64,000 nt of DNA from UBA5794 sp963714375 (GTDB taxonomy: Bacteria > Actinomycetota > Acidimicrobiia > Spongiisociales > UBA5794). Below the pieces are notes generated by a model. The model did not search any database, was not told the DNA's origin, and was given only the letters and a program-made list of their open reading frames with translations. Location: contig CAVQOG010000005.1 of the NCBI GenBank assembly GCA_963714375.1, forward strand, positions 1 to 64,000, in the 5' to 3' direction. Numbering within the stretch: the stretch's first letter is position 1; each line of letters begins with the position of its first letter. The position numbers and the translations under genes were made by a program. Shown piece after piece: positions 15,821-24,364 of the stretch.

Positions 15821-16459
15821 ATGAAGCGATTCGCCTTGTTCATCCCGATCGCCCTGGTCGCCGCTGCGTGCTCCACGCCAGCGACGAACGTGAGTTCGTC
15901 GTCTTCTCAGGCAGCAGCGCCGCCGACCTCCTCCACCTCGACTGCTCCGTCACCGGACGAACCAGGGACCGACACGTCGTCCACCCAGCCACCAATGACG
16001 CAGGCACCAGAACCGACGAGTCCTCCTGATGGTGACCCGCCACCCGAGGGGTCGTCGGCACCGGACTTCACGATGACGATGATCTCCGGCGGCTCCTTCA
16101 CGATGTCACAGGCCGTGAAGCCGGTCTACATGGTGTTCTGGGCCGAGTGGTGAGGCACCTGTCAACGGGAGTTGCCCGTTGTCGATATGGTCGCCACTGA
16201 CTACCAGGACGACTTCGAGTTCCTCGCTATTGCGTGGAAGTCGGACCCGGACAAGGCCCGACAGCGTGCCAGGGAACTGTTCTCCAAGAACCTTCGGTGG
16301 GGTCTTGATGAGAGCGAGGACGTCTTCCGTGCCTACGGAATCCCAGGCCAGCCAGCGTCGGTGATTGTTGTGCAGGGTGTGATTGTCGACCAGTGGTTCG
16401 GCGCGGTCGGTGAAGACGAACTCCGCCAACGCCTCGACGCAGCTCTTTCGCTCACCTAG
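15821..16459 (+). CDS. TlpA/ResA-like thioredoxin-fold lipoprotein with in-frame UGA at the redox site (predicted selenoprotein)
   Basis: Read through the TGA at 16151-16153, the frame gives 212 residues: signal peptide with lipobox VAAAC (Cys15), a Ser/Thr/Pro linker (about 18-80), and a thioredoxin domain. The active-site line is VYMVFWAEW-UGA-GTCQRELPVV, which aligns with the TlpA line FWAxWCGPCRxELP, so the UGA sits exactly at the first redox Cys (residue 111) and the second Cys is Cys114. Downstream, VFRAYGIPGQPASVIVV carries the conserved cis-Pro region. A hairpin shortly after the UGA looks like a bacterial SECIS. Other genes here use TGA as stop, so this is not a code change. If real, it is a membrane-anchored thiol/selenol redox protein. 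A nonsense mutation is the alternative. Confidence 0.8.
16151..16181 (+). promoter_or_regulatory. UGA codon plus SECIS-like hairpin
   Basis: After the TGA (16151-16153) and a 9-nt spacer, CAACGGG (16163-16169) and CCCGTTG (16175-16181) form a perfect 7-bp stem with loop AGTTG. The loop begins 17 nt after the UGA and has G at its second position followed by T, as expected for SelB-binding bacterial SECIS elements. The hairpin lies inside the coding region, as bacterial SECIS elements do. Confidence 0.7.
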
Positions 16460-16466
16460 CGATCGC

Positions 16467-17165
16467 CTACGGGATCGACTGGCGACGAGCCGCAACAACC
16501 GACCACAACGCCATCGTGGCTCCCACAACGCAGCCAGCTGTGTAGAGCAGCACAGGACCACCCGCAAGTGAGATGCGCATCGGTTCGGTGACCAGCCGCA
16601 CGCCGCCTGCCACGAACAGAGCAACCCCAGCTGGTGCGAGAGGTGGCGGCCGACCGTGTTGTTTCCACAGGGCGATACCGATCGCCGCAGCCGCATACAG
16701 GATCGCTGCATACAACTCCACGGGGTGACGGGTCACAGACGAGCCGTCGAGTGTCATCGCCCATGGCAGCGACGATTCTGTTCCGAGACACCCGTCGGTC
16801 GCGACGCAGCCACCGTGCCAACCAGCGAGGGCAGCGAGAGCCGCTGGCGCGATGGCGTCAAGGCCACCGATGATGTCTCGCCGCGCCAAGAAGAGGTACA
16901 TGGCCAGTGTTCCCATGACTGCGCCGACGGTCGAGACTCCTGAGCGAACGAGGAGAATTTGACCCGGATCGGTGAGGGGGTTGATTCCCGCTGAGATCAT
17001 GGCCGTTAACCGACCGACGAATACTCCGGTGATTGCCGAGGTGATCCCTGCCTCCCAGAGGTCGAGCGCACAGCCCACAGCGTTCCCTCGCTTTGCCTCC
17101 CAACGGATCATGAGCCAGAACGCCCCAGCGGCAATCGCGGCAGCAGCGAGGAGTGAGAACTCCAT
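16467..17165 (-). CDS. Lgt-like (prolipoprotein diacylglyceryl transferase family) membrane protein, divergent
   Basis: A 232-residue protein with about seven hydrophobic helices. VRSGVSTVGAVMG corresponds to the Lgt RGGMSxHGGxxG region and HPVELYAA to the conserved HPTQLYE near the C-terminus. The line expected as GRIGCFxNGCCYG reads WHGGCVATDGCLG, so the invariant catalytic-region Arg is not conserved. It may be an Lgt paralogue with another role rather than the lipoprotein transferase. Its ATG overlaps the stop of the upstream TlpA gene (TGATG), so the two are translationally coupled. Confidence 0.7.
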   Translation of the reverse strand: MEFSLLAAAAIAAGAFWLMIRWEAKRGNAVGCALDLWEAGITSAITGVFVGRLTAMISAGINPLTDPGQILLVRSGVSTVGAVMGTLAMYLFLARRDIIGGLDAIAPAALAALAGWHGGCVATDGCLGTESSLPWAMTLDGSSVTRHPVELYAAILYAAAAIGIALWKQHGRPPPLAPAGVALFVAGGVRLVTEPMRISLAGGPVLLYTAGCVVGATMALWSVVAARRQSIP

Positions 17166-17665
17166 CAGCGGTCAATCTCGTCGAGGAACCGGGCCAGCGT
17201 CGGCTCGTCGATCACGCCGCGGTGAGTCGCCACGAGCGTTCCATCGGATGCGTAGAAGAAGGTTGCCGGTACACCGGGTCCTGCTCCGAGATCGATCGGG
17301 ATGCGGCCCGATGGATCCGACACATGGATCATGTCGGCATCGGAAAGGAATTCGTCCATGAACTCCGACGCCCCCGATTCGGTGTCCTTCACATTCAGAC
17401 CGATGAACGTGACATCCGGGTGGCTCTGTGAGCCGGCAGCGATCAGCGGCGCTTCAGAGCGACATGGGAGGCACCAGGATGCCCACACGTTGACGACCGT
17501 AGGAGACTCGGCGGCGACAAGCGTGGCGAACTCGGCTTGGGTCACGGGCAGCGGCGGATCGGGGAGCGGGCCCGTGACCGACGGGCTGCATGCCGTCAAC
17601 CCAAGCGCGACAGCGAATGCGACGAAACGGCGGAAGGTTCCGCCGACTATGGAAGGTGCCGCCAC
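17165..17665 (-). CDS. TlpA-like thioredoxin-fold lipoprotein (Cys form)
   Basis: GTG 17665 gives 166 residues with a signal peptide ending in lipobox LTAC (Cys26) and a TlpA domain with WASWCLPC (Cys65, Cys68), NVKDTESGASEF and PGVPATFFYASDG (cis-Pro). The open frame extends upstream but those codons are the frameshifted end of hisC. It is a membrane-anchored thiol-disulfide oxidoreductase, in an operon with the Lgt-like gene. It lies about 700 nt from, and facing, the UGA-containing TlpA paralogue. Confidence 0.8.
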   Translation of the reverse strand: MAAPSIVGGTFRRFVAFAVALGLTACSPSVTGPLPDPPLPVTQAEFATLVAAESPTVVNVWASWCLPCRSEAPLIAAGSQSHPDVTFIGLNVKDTESGASEFMDEFLSDADMIHVSDPSGRIPIDLGAGPGVPATFFYASDGTLVATHRGVIDEPTLARFLDEIDR

Positions 17666-18701
17666 AGTGCGTCGATGAGGCGGTCGTTCTCGTGGGGCGC
17701 CCGGACGGTGAACCGCAGGAAATCGGTGAGCGAGACCATCGCTGGGGAAGGTGCGCACCACGAGGCCATCCGCCATCAGCTGGTCTGCGAGTGAATACGC
17801 CGAAGGTCCGACTTCACAGAGCAAGAAAGTTCGTTGACGATGGGAGCACGCGTAGCCCGAGTTTCGTGAGGCCCTGTGCGAGTCGTCCTCGTTCCTTGAT
17901 GAGGCGAACGACTCTCCGTTCCATGCGTTGTGGCTCCCGCAGGGCAGCGGTGGCGATCTCGGCGGACATGGACGAAATGCTCCCAGGGGGGCGGACCGCG
18001 TCCAGTCGCTCGGCGATGGCGGCTGAGCTCACGGAGAACCCGACACGGAGCCCTGCAAGCCCGAAGGCCTTGGACATGGTGTGGCACACGATGAGGTTGT
18101 GGTGACGCTTGACAAGCGGTGTCCAGCGGTCCCGGGTGAATTCGGCGTAGGCAGCGTCGATGACGACGATTCCTTTGGCTGCGCCGATGATCGCGGCGAT
18201 CCAGCGGTCGTCGATGCGATCCCCGATCGGGTTGTTCGGGACACACAGCCATGTCACGTCTGATGTCTCCGCCGCCTCACCGAGGGATTCGAGGGGGAAC
18301 TCGAACTTCGACCCGATCCGCTCGATCCCGAGGAACTCGGCGTTGTGTTGCTTCGTGGCGATCTCGTAGAGGGGATATGTCGGCACGGCAGCACTCGCGC
18401 GCCTTCCGGGTGCGAGATATGCCTTGGCGATGAGAAGGATGATCTCGTCGACGCCTGCTCCCGGCACGACATGCTCGGCCGTGGTCCCGAGGTAGGTTGC
18501 TGCCGCTTCACGGAGGGGAAGGTACGAGGCTGCTGGGTATTCGTTGAGGGTGCGAGCCATCGGAGCGACGATCGATGGCGCCCAGTCCGTCGAGAACGGC
18601 GACGTGTTCTGATCGAACCGAACCACCCGATCAACCGAAATCCCAAACCGTGCCGCGATATCCGCAGACGAAGGCTGCCACTTGTACTTCGGTGCGGTCA
18701 T
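17647..18701 (-). pseudogene. hisC: Histidinol-phosphate aminotransferase-like gene broken by two frameshifts
   Basis: The fold-type I PLP enzyme is readable from ATG 18701 (MTAPKYKWQ) through PGAGVDEIILLIAKAYL, CVPNNPIGD, IDAAYAEF and the PLP-Lys line CHTMSKAFGLAGLRVGF to STNFLAL, where the frame stops at 17814. The family continues in a second frame (LLCEVGPSAYSLADQLMADG then LVVRTFPS) and a third (TDFLRFTVRAPHENDRLIDAL then WRHLP, stop TAG 17647-17649). Each junction needs skipping one extra base, near 17822 and near 17745-17770. Two insertions or sequence errors are the alternatives. The last codons overlap the TlpA start. Confidence 0.75.
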
Positions 18702-18707
18702 GGGGGG

Positions 18708-18751
18708 AGCTTACAGTTCGCGGGAAGAGCTCACAGTTCACAGCTTTCAGC
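18708..18751. repeat. Degenerate heptanucleotide repeat (CTTACAG / CTCACAG / CTTTCAG units)
   Basis: Immediately upstream of hisC: gcttacagttcg, then gctcacagttcacagctttcagc. The units are the reverse complements of the CTGAAAG and CTGTGAG units seen at other sites. Confidence 0.6.
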
Positions 18752-18771
18752 GCCTACCGCAGCCAAACCCG

Positions 18772-18866
18772 TCCCCTCGCGTGCGAGGGGACGCGGAGCG
18801 CAGAGTTGCGAAGCAACTCCAACGTCTGCGGCAGCAGACGCAGCGACCCGCAGGGGGGCGTCCGAC
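18772..18866. repeat. Triple-hairpin REP-like element
   Basis: Three inverted repeats in a row: GTCCCCTCGC/GCGAGGGGAC, GAGTTGC/GCAACTC around gaa, and GTCTGC/GCAGAC, followed by ccgcaggggggcgtcc. The order (C-run hairpin, then a hairpin with gaa loop, then gggggg tract) is the same as in the 13725 and 13827 copies, with different stem sequences. Confidence 0.65.
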
Positions 18867-18893
18867 TTCGAGGGGACGGTGCGTGCCAATCAG

Positions 18894-18922
18894 AAGGACC
18901 GTGGGGGTGGCCCACGGTCCTT
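18894..18922 (-). terminator. Hairpin terminator after the vWA surface-protein gene
   Basis: AAGGACCGTGGG and CCCACGGTCCTT form a perfect 12-bp stem with a 5-nt loop, 23 nt past the stop of the minus-strand gene. The minus strand continues TTCTGATT, a modest T-rich tail. Confidence 0.75.
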
Positions 18923-18944
18923 CCGTTACGAACGCTGCTGTGTA

Positions 18945-21749
18945 CTAGGCAGCGAGATCTTCGCCGTCGTCCTTTCTACGGCGAGTGACAAGGACTGCAC
19001 CGGCTCCAGCGATCATCAACATGATTGCGACGATCAAGAGGGTGTCGGTATTCAGACCCGTGTGTGCCAGCTCATCAGAGACCACACCGAAGTCGGCCGT
19101 CAGATTCTCGCCACCATCGGGCAGCGCAATCGTGAACGACGACGGGGTCGTGAACCGGAGGCCAACAGCTTCGGGATCCGGGATCCACGACAGCTGTGTG
19201 TCGACCTTGTAGTTCCCCGCAGGCAGGCCTGAGAACAGGTACTTGCCGTCGTTGCCGGTAACCATCGTTATCGAGGTCTGGACACCCGGCGTGACGGGAT
19301 CAACATCCTGGCCGTCGAGGCCAGTGATCCTGACAGTCGACCCGGCGATCCCAACTTCGCCAGCGTCTTGGACACCGTCGTCGTCGAGGTCGTACCAGAC
19401 TCGGTCACCGATGACGCCGGATGCCAGAACGGCTGTGAGGAACCCGTTGTAGTGGGATGTGTCTGAGTCGGAGACGCTGCCACCACCGTCGGGGGTGCCC
19501 GTGGCGGTACCAATGTTCGTGTATTGACCCAGTACTGCGAATCCGGATGCCGTGCAGACCATCGACGCACCGACGGCTAGGGAGTTCGCTGGGCAGGTGA
19601 CTGCCACACCCTGGTTGTCGACAACTGTGACATTGGTCAAGCTGACGTCGCCGGTGTTCCTAACAGTATAGGTCCACGCCACTGCGCTTCCGACAGCGAT
19701 TGATGGACCAGGCGCAGCATCAGCATCGACACCGTTAGTTGCCTTTTCAATATCAATGGACGGCCGGTCAGTCGGCGGAGGGTTGTCTCCGATTGTGACT
19801 TCGGCGCAGTCAGCATCACTCGTAGTTGGCTTGTCCTTGGCATCAGCGAATCCCTTAGCCTCAACTACATCGACAACGTAATTGTCGACATCACAATCAA
19901 GGGGCTCGGCTGCATCGGAAGTCTCGTCGTCGACAAACAGCGTGAACGAACATGCGAAGTCGCCATCGATTCCGACGATGATCGGCTTCGCATCGTTACA
20001 TGTGTTCGCGAGCAGATCCGCATCTTCGGCATCTGCGAGCAGGTCATACGTCTTTCCACCAACCTCGTCGGTGAGGACATCGATTTTAACCGCTACGTCG
20101 CCATCGTTCTGGATCTTCACCTGATAGGTGACATTGCCCCCTGTAGGAGGAACTGGATTGCCGCTCGTGACCGATTTGGTCACTTCGATGCTTGGGTGGA
20201 CAGGCTCCGGGTCAACGTCGACCGACGCACAGTCGTCGGCGGTAGTCTCACCGTCATCGCCATACGTGCCTACTGCGGTTGCCAGATCCTTGAATTCACC
20301 CTGCTCTTTGTCGCATCTGTCGTCGTCGTCGTAGGAGTCCATCGACAGGCTCGCTTCGATCGTGAACGTGCAACTGGTTCCCTCTGGCGGGACGTTGATC
20401 GTTGCGTCGTCGCCGCCGTCGATCGCGCCTTCGTTGCAGGTGTTCGGCTCGGCGACCCCGAACTCGAGAAGGTTCAGCGTCGAACCGCCGATGTCGTCTG
20501 TTAGATCCGTGACAACGATGTCGAACACGTCAGAGCTGTTGGTGAATGTCACCTTGTAGGTGATGTCCTCACCCTCGGTGTACGTCCCCTTGTCGGAGGT
20601 CTTCTCAATCGTGAGCTCAGGTGCCGGGGGCGTCTTGATCGTGTAGTCCGAGTCGTCCGTTGCTTCCGGATACTCCGTGTTGTTGTCGCCAGGTGGGTCA
20701 TAGGTTCCCGCTGCCTTGCCGTTGTTCTCGTACTTGTCGCCAAAGTCACCGGCCGCGATACCGCTGGCTGAGCACTCGGCAACCGCGCCTGGATCGAGAG
20801 TGAAGCCCGCATCGTTGTCGAGCGGAGCGCAGGAGATGTCTGCCGCATCGTCAGCGATCATGTTGTCAGTGACGTGAATGCCTGTGATCGGCACGAGACC
20901 CGAGTTCGTGACGGTGTAGTTCCATGTCACTTCGTCACCGGCATCAACCATGAGACCGGTGGACTTCGTGTCGCCATTGGCGCTTGTCGTCTTGAGAATC
21001 GTCAGCTTGGCGGTGCACAGGCCCCTGAAGATCTTCTCGAGCTCCGCGTCCAGACCGTCGAATCCGGTCGTGATGACGTTACCGGTCCCCACGACAGACT
21101 CAAGCCTGGCCTTCGACTTTGGGCCGAAGGTACCTGCTCCGATGCCGAAGACATTGTCGAAATTCCCTGAGATGGCAACTGTGTGGTCTCTCGCGAGATC
21201 CATCTCGGTGTCGCTGCCGACAGGGTTGTGGTAGAAGGGGGGCACGCCGCCGTGCTCGGCCGTGTTGCTGTCAACGTTCGGATCTCCATCGGTAATGAAG
21301 ACCAGGGCGTCCGCTGGTGCGAAGCTGTTTCCCAGCTTCAGACCGGCATCCCAGTTTGTTCGACCTTCGTCGTCATAACCGTCGTTCCATGTGCCAGCAA
21401 TCTCGCCAACAGGGGTTAGGGAAGGTGTTTCGGCGCTCTTGGTGGCGGTGTCCCGGAACCACGCTATTCCGATCCTTGAACCGGTACCCGCCAAATCCGT
21501 GAGAACGCCGTTGACGGCCGCCACCGTCTTGTTGATATCGCTTTGGCTCATTGAGCCGGATCGGTCGAGCACGAAGACGGCGTCGATACCGCAAGCGTTA
21601 CCGGGTGCATCCGCTGCACTCGCACGCGCTGTCACCCCTGGCGCAGCAATTGGAATCGCAACCAGTGTTGCCAGAATCACAAGAAGTGCCGCTACGGTCG
21701 CGACGGTTTTACGTACATACCCATCACTGGGTGCCCATGCTTGAGGCAT
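18945..21749 (-). CDS. Large surface protein: vWA domain, DUF11-like repeats, SdrD B-like domain and LAXTG sortase anchor
   Basis: ATG 21749 with GGAAGG upstream gives 934 residues. An N-terminal signal helix (about 14-35) leads to a von Willebrand A domain with a MIDAS (DRSGS at 62-66, later FITDGDP). Then come about four beta-sandwich repeats of the DUF11 type (LTILKTTSANGDTKS, LTIEKTSDKGTYTEG, IEVTKSVTSGNPV, IDIEKATNGVDADA), an SdrD B-like domain (VIGDRVWYDLDDDGVQDAGE) and a sorting signal: LAHTG at 894, hydrophobic helix, then RRRKDD. LAXTG is the class E sortase motif. This is a cell-wall-anchored, probably adhesive, protein. Asp/Glu and Cys content is high, and codon use in the middle repeats is less GC-biased than neighbours. 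Confidence 0.92.
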   Translation of the reverse strand: MPQAWAPSDGYVRKTVATVAALLVILATLVAIPIAAPGVTARASAADAPGNACGIDAVFVLDRSGSMSQSDINKTVAAVNGVLTDLAGTGSRIGIAWFRDTATKSAETPSLTPVGEIAGTWNDGYDDEGRTNWDAGLKLGNSFAPADALVFITDGDPNVDSNTAEHGGVPPFYHNPVGSDTEMDLARDHTVAISGNFDNVFGIGAGTFGPKSKARLESVVGTGNVITTGFDGLDAELEKIFRGLCTAKLTILKTTSANGDTKSTGLMVDAGDEVTWNYTVTNSGLVPITGIHVTDNMIADDAADISCAPLDNDAGFTLDPGAVAECSASGIAAGDFGDKYENNGKAAGTYDPPGDNNTEYPEATDDSDYTIKTPPAPELTIEKTSDKGTYTEGEDITYKVTFTNSSDVFDIVVTDLTDDIGGSTLNLLEFGVAEPNTCNEGAIDGGDDATINVPPEGTSCTFTIEASLSMDSYDDDDRCDKEQGEFKDLATAVGTYGDDGETTADDCASVDVDPEPVHPSIEVTKSVTSGNPVPPTGGNVTYQVKIQNDGDVAVKIDVLTDEVGGKTYDLLADAEDADLLANTCNDAKPIIVGIDGDFACSFTLFVDDETSDAAEPLDCDVDNYVVDVVEAKGFADAKDKPTTSDADCAEVTIGDNPPPTDRPSIDIEKATNGVDADAAPGPSIAVGSAVAWTYTVRNTGDVSLTNVTVVDNQGVAVTCPANSLAVGASMVCTASGFAVLGQYTNIGTATGTPDGGGSVSDSDTSHYNGFLTAVLASGVIGDRVWYDLDDDGVQDAGEVGIAGSTVRITGLDGQDVDPVTPGVQTSITMVTGNDGKYLFSGLPAGNYKVDTQLSWIPDPEAVGLRFTTPSSFTIALPDGGENLTADFGVVSDELAHTGLNTDTLLIVAIMLMIAGAGAVLVTRRRKDDGEDLAA

Positions 21750-22031
21750 ATGCCTTCCAATCCCTTGTTCACGGAGCGTGCTCCGCGGGTCTGCGATTAG
21801 CCCAACCGCAGACACAGTTTCAACCACCGTCACGGAAGCCCGTCCGTGATCGGTTGTTCCAGCTTTGTCTATTCAACAGGACAAACCGCCGCGACCACAT
21901 GGGTCGTCTGGCTCATACCTGTCTACCTCTTAAAGATACAGACACGCACGGTGGTCGGCAAGTGCCAATCCGCAGTTGTTGTGGTATCTAGTTACCCGCT
22001 GAAAGACGTGCTACCACACGGTTTCTGGCGT

Positions 22032-23922
22032 TCATGGTCGCAAATGAGGAGGGAGCGATCCAAGAAGTTCTTTCATCGTGACCGCATTTGCGTGCGAATC
22101 GCGCCGCAAAGCGGCGATCGCGGCGGCCCGCAACATGCCCTCGAGATCGGCAAACGAGGCCCCTTCGGTTGCCGCGACGAGGTCCTCGCGCCTGACATCG
22201 TCTGGCCATTGGCACGGACGTCATTGCCAGAAACGCCTCGCGCGCTTCGGGGGCTGGGAGATCTAACAGCACGTGGACTTCAAGACGTCCTGGGCGGAGG
22301 AGGGCGGGATCGATGAGATCCTTGCGGTTCGTCGCCCCGATGGCGAACACATCGCCCCGATCACCAACGCCGTCGAGTTCGGTGAGGAGTGCAGCCACAA
22401 CTGAGTCGGTGACGTTGTTCGTTGACGACCCTCGCACCGGTGCCAGGGCATCAAGTTCATCAAAGAAGATGATCGAAGGAGCCACGGTCTTTGCCCGAGC
22501 GAACACCTCCCGGACACCGCGCTCAGACTCGCCAACCCACTTGTCGAGAAGCTCCGCGCCCTTGACCGAGAAGAACGCCGCACCGCTCTCGTGGGCGAGG
22601 GCGCGTATGACGAACGTCTTGCCTGTTCCCGGCGGTCCATGGAGGAGGATCCCTTTTGGTGCCTCGATACCCATGCGGGCAAAGCGTTCGGGTTCCGTCA
22701 GCTGCCAGATCACCGATTCGGTGAGAACCTGCTTCACATCGACGAGGTTCGCAACCTTGTCGAAGCCGTAGGAGGGGATCTCTCCGAGCGAGACCGTCCC
22801 CAGACTTGGCTCGACCGTGCCGATGGCTGCGAGCAGCACCTCGGTGGTGAGGGCGTTCCGCGATCTGATGCTCTGGCTTCAAGCACCGCCGCGGCGATGT
22901 CGAGTGCCGAGAATCCTGCTGTTGCGTTCGCAAGCCGGTCGATGTCGACGTCGGATTGCTCTGATAGCTCTGCCGCGAGGAGGACGGCCCGACGTTCACG
23001 ACTTGGTGGGCTGATCGTCAGGGTCCTTGGCAGCAGGGACTTGGCATCGATCGATTCGGCGATGGCCTGGTCGCGCGAGGTGATGACGCACGCAACACCG
23101 TCTCTGTCGGCCACCTTGTCGAGAAACCATCGCATGACCGCTGCGACCTGATGCTGGATACCTCCTGCACGTGAGGCCAACGGGTCGAGTGCATCGATGA
23201 GGACAATCGTCCCGGACCCGGCCACGGTCACTGCGGCTTCCAATCGGGAGAGCAGCAACTCCGCCGTCGTCACGGTCCGAAGGTCAACGGTCTTGAGCTT
23301 GAGTCCAGTCTGTCGAGTCGCTTCCTCCACGAGTTCGACCGAACCGCAACCGGCGGGACCCGAGATCACCAATCCAGCGACCGGTCGGGATCGTTCGGCC
23401 GCATCGCCTGTCAGGAGTGTGAGCCAGCCCATCAGCAGATCGAGTTCGTCCTCGAGTCCCGCAACGAGCATCGAATGAGATAGGGGCCGTTTCGCATCGG
23501 GAACGAATGCTGCAGATTGTTCACCTTCGACGGTGATACGCGTCCCAGCGGCGACGACCGCTACCGGTCCTGGTTTGACGTCGGTCACGGTGATCACCGT
23601 TTCCCCGCTGGTGAGTGTGTCTCCGACCGCGACGGGGGTGCCGATGAAACCGTCTCGGCAGGGGAGCCGAGAGCGTGACCGACGTTGCCGCCGGTAGCAC
23701 CGCTCGCGCACCGTCCACGGTCTCGCCGGGATTACCAGCACCGTTGGTGAAGGCAAACGGTGGGAGAGCGAGCGCATTGACCTGATCGACCTTTCCGACC
23801 ACGACCCGTACATGCGTGTCACCGACCTTGACGATGCCGCCTCCGGGAAGACCCATGGCTGCGAGCATCGTGGCGTCAGCCTTGGCGGACCTCCCAGATC
23901 CGGTTTGGAGTATGAAGCGCAT
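22032..23922 (-). pseudogene. CDC48/VCP-like double AAA ATPase, broken by three frameshifts
   Basis: From ATG 23922 the N-domain reads MRFILQTGSGRSAK with the double-psi barrel MLAAMGLPGGGIVKVGDTHV, up to about 23660. A second frame carries VGDTLTSGETVITVTD, a degenerate first ATPase module (SGPAGCGSVELVEE, IVLIDALDPLA) and TAGFSALDIAAAVLEA to about 22870. A third frame carries the active second module: LLHGPPGTGKTFVIRALA (Walker A), IIFFDELDALAPVR (Walker B), GATNRKDLIDPALLRPGR (sensor and Arg fingers). A fourth frame finishes with REDLVAATEGASFADLEGML and stops at TGA 22032. The first and third junctions are +1, the second is -1. The protein would otherwise be a complete actinobacterial CDC48 homologue. 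Mutation cluster or sequence error. Confidence 0.75.
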
Positions 23923-23976
23923 CGTCGCAGTCTTTCAGCTTCGGTGCAGCTGTGCAATCGACGCTAGGTTCTCGCC

Positions 23977-24324
23977 ATGACCGATCCCGATCCCTCGCCC
24001 CCGACATTCGCCGACTTCGAAGCCCTCGATCTCAAGATCGGAACCGTGACCCGCTGCGAGCCGAACGCCGGTGCACGCGATCCTGCGCTCTGCCTATGGA
24101 TCGACTTCGGCGATGCTGGCGTGCTCCAGTCGTCGGCCAAGCTGACCGACTTGTATCAAGCTGACGACCTCGTCGGGTCACAGGTCGTCGCCGTCACCGG
24201 CTTTGCCCCCATGCGGGTGGGTGGCTTCCGCTCCGACGTCCTGGTGATCGGAGCGCTGGCGAAAGAAGGCGTCGTGCTGCTGCGCCCCGACCGCGATGTG
24301 CCACCAGGCACCACAGTTGCGTAG
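23977..24324 (+). CDS. CsaA-like tRNA-binding domain protein
   Basis: The 115-residue protein is a single OB-fold of the tRNA_bind (PF01588) family: FEALDLKIGTVTRCEPN, LCLWIDFGDAGVLQSSAKLT, LVGSQVVAVTGFAPMRVGGF, SDVLVIGA. The pattern matches CsaA, a dimeric chaperone/tRNA-binding protein. It is divergent from the AAA gene and convergent with the nuclease gene. Confidence 0.88.
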   Translation: MTDPDPSPPTFADFEALDLKIGTVTRCEPNAGARDPALCLWIDFGDAGVLQSSAKLTDLYQADDLVGSQVVAVTGFAPMRVGGFRSDVLVIGALAKEGVVLLRPDRDVPPGTTVA

Positions 24325-24364
24325 AGCTTTCAGTCGCTAGGTCGCAGGTCCGTCCATTTCTCGG

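Noticed and set aside
15821..16153. TlpA-like gene as simple nonsense pseudogene
   Set aside because: The coding signal continues intact past the TGA in the same frame for 102 codons, the TGA sits exactly at the redox Cys, and a SECIS-like stem follows.
21750..22031. Possible riboswitch or small RNA in the 282-nt gap
   Set aside because: Only two short hairpins (GTCTGCG/CGCAGAC and CGGAGC/GCTCCG) before the vWA gene; no known RNA motif.
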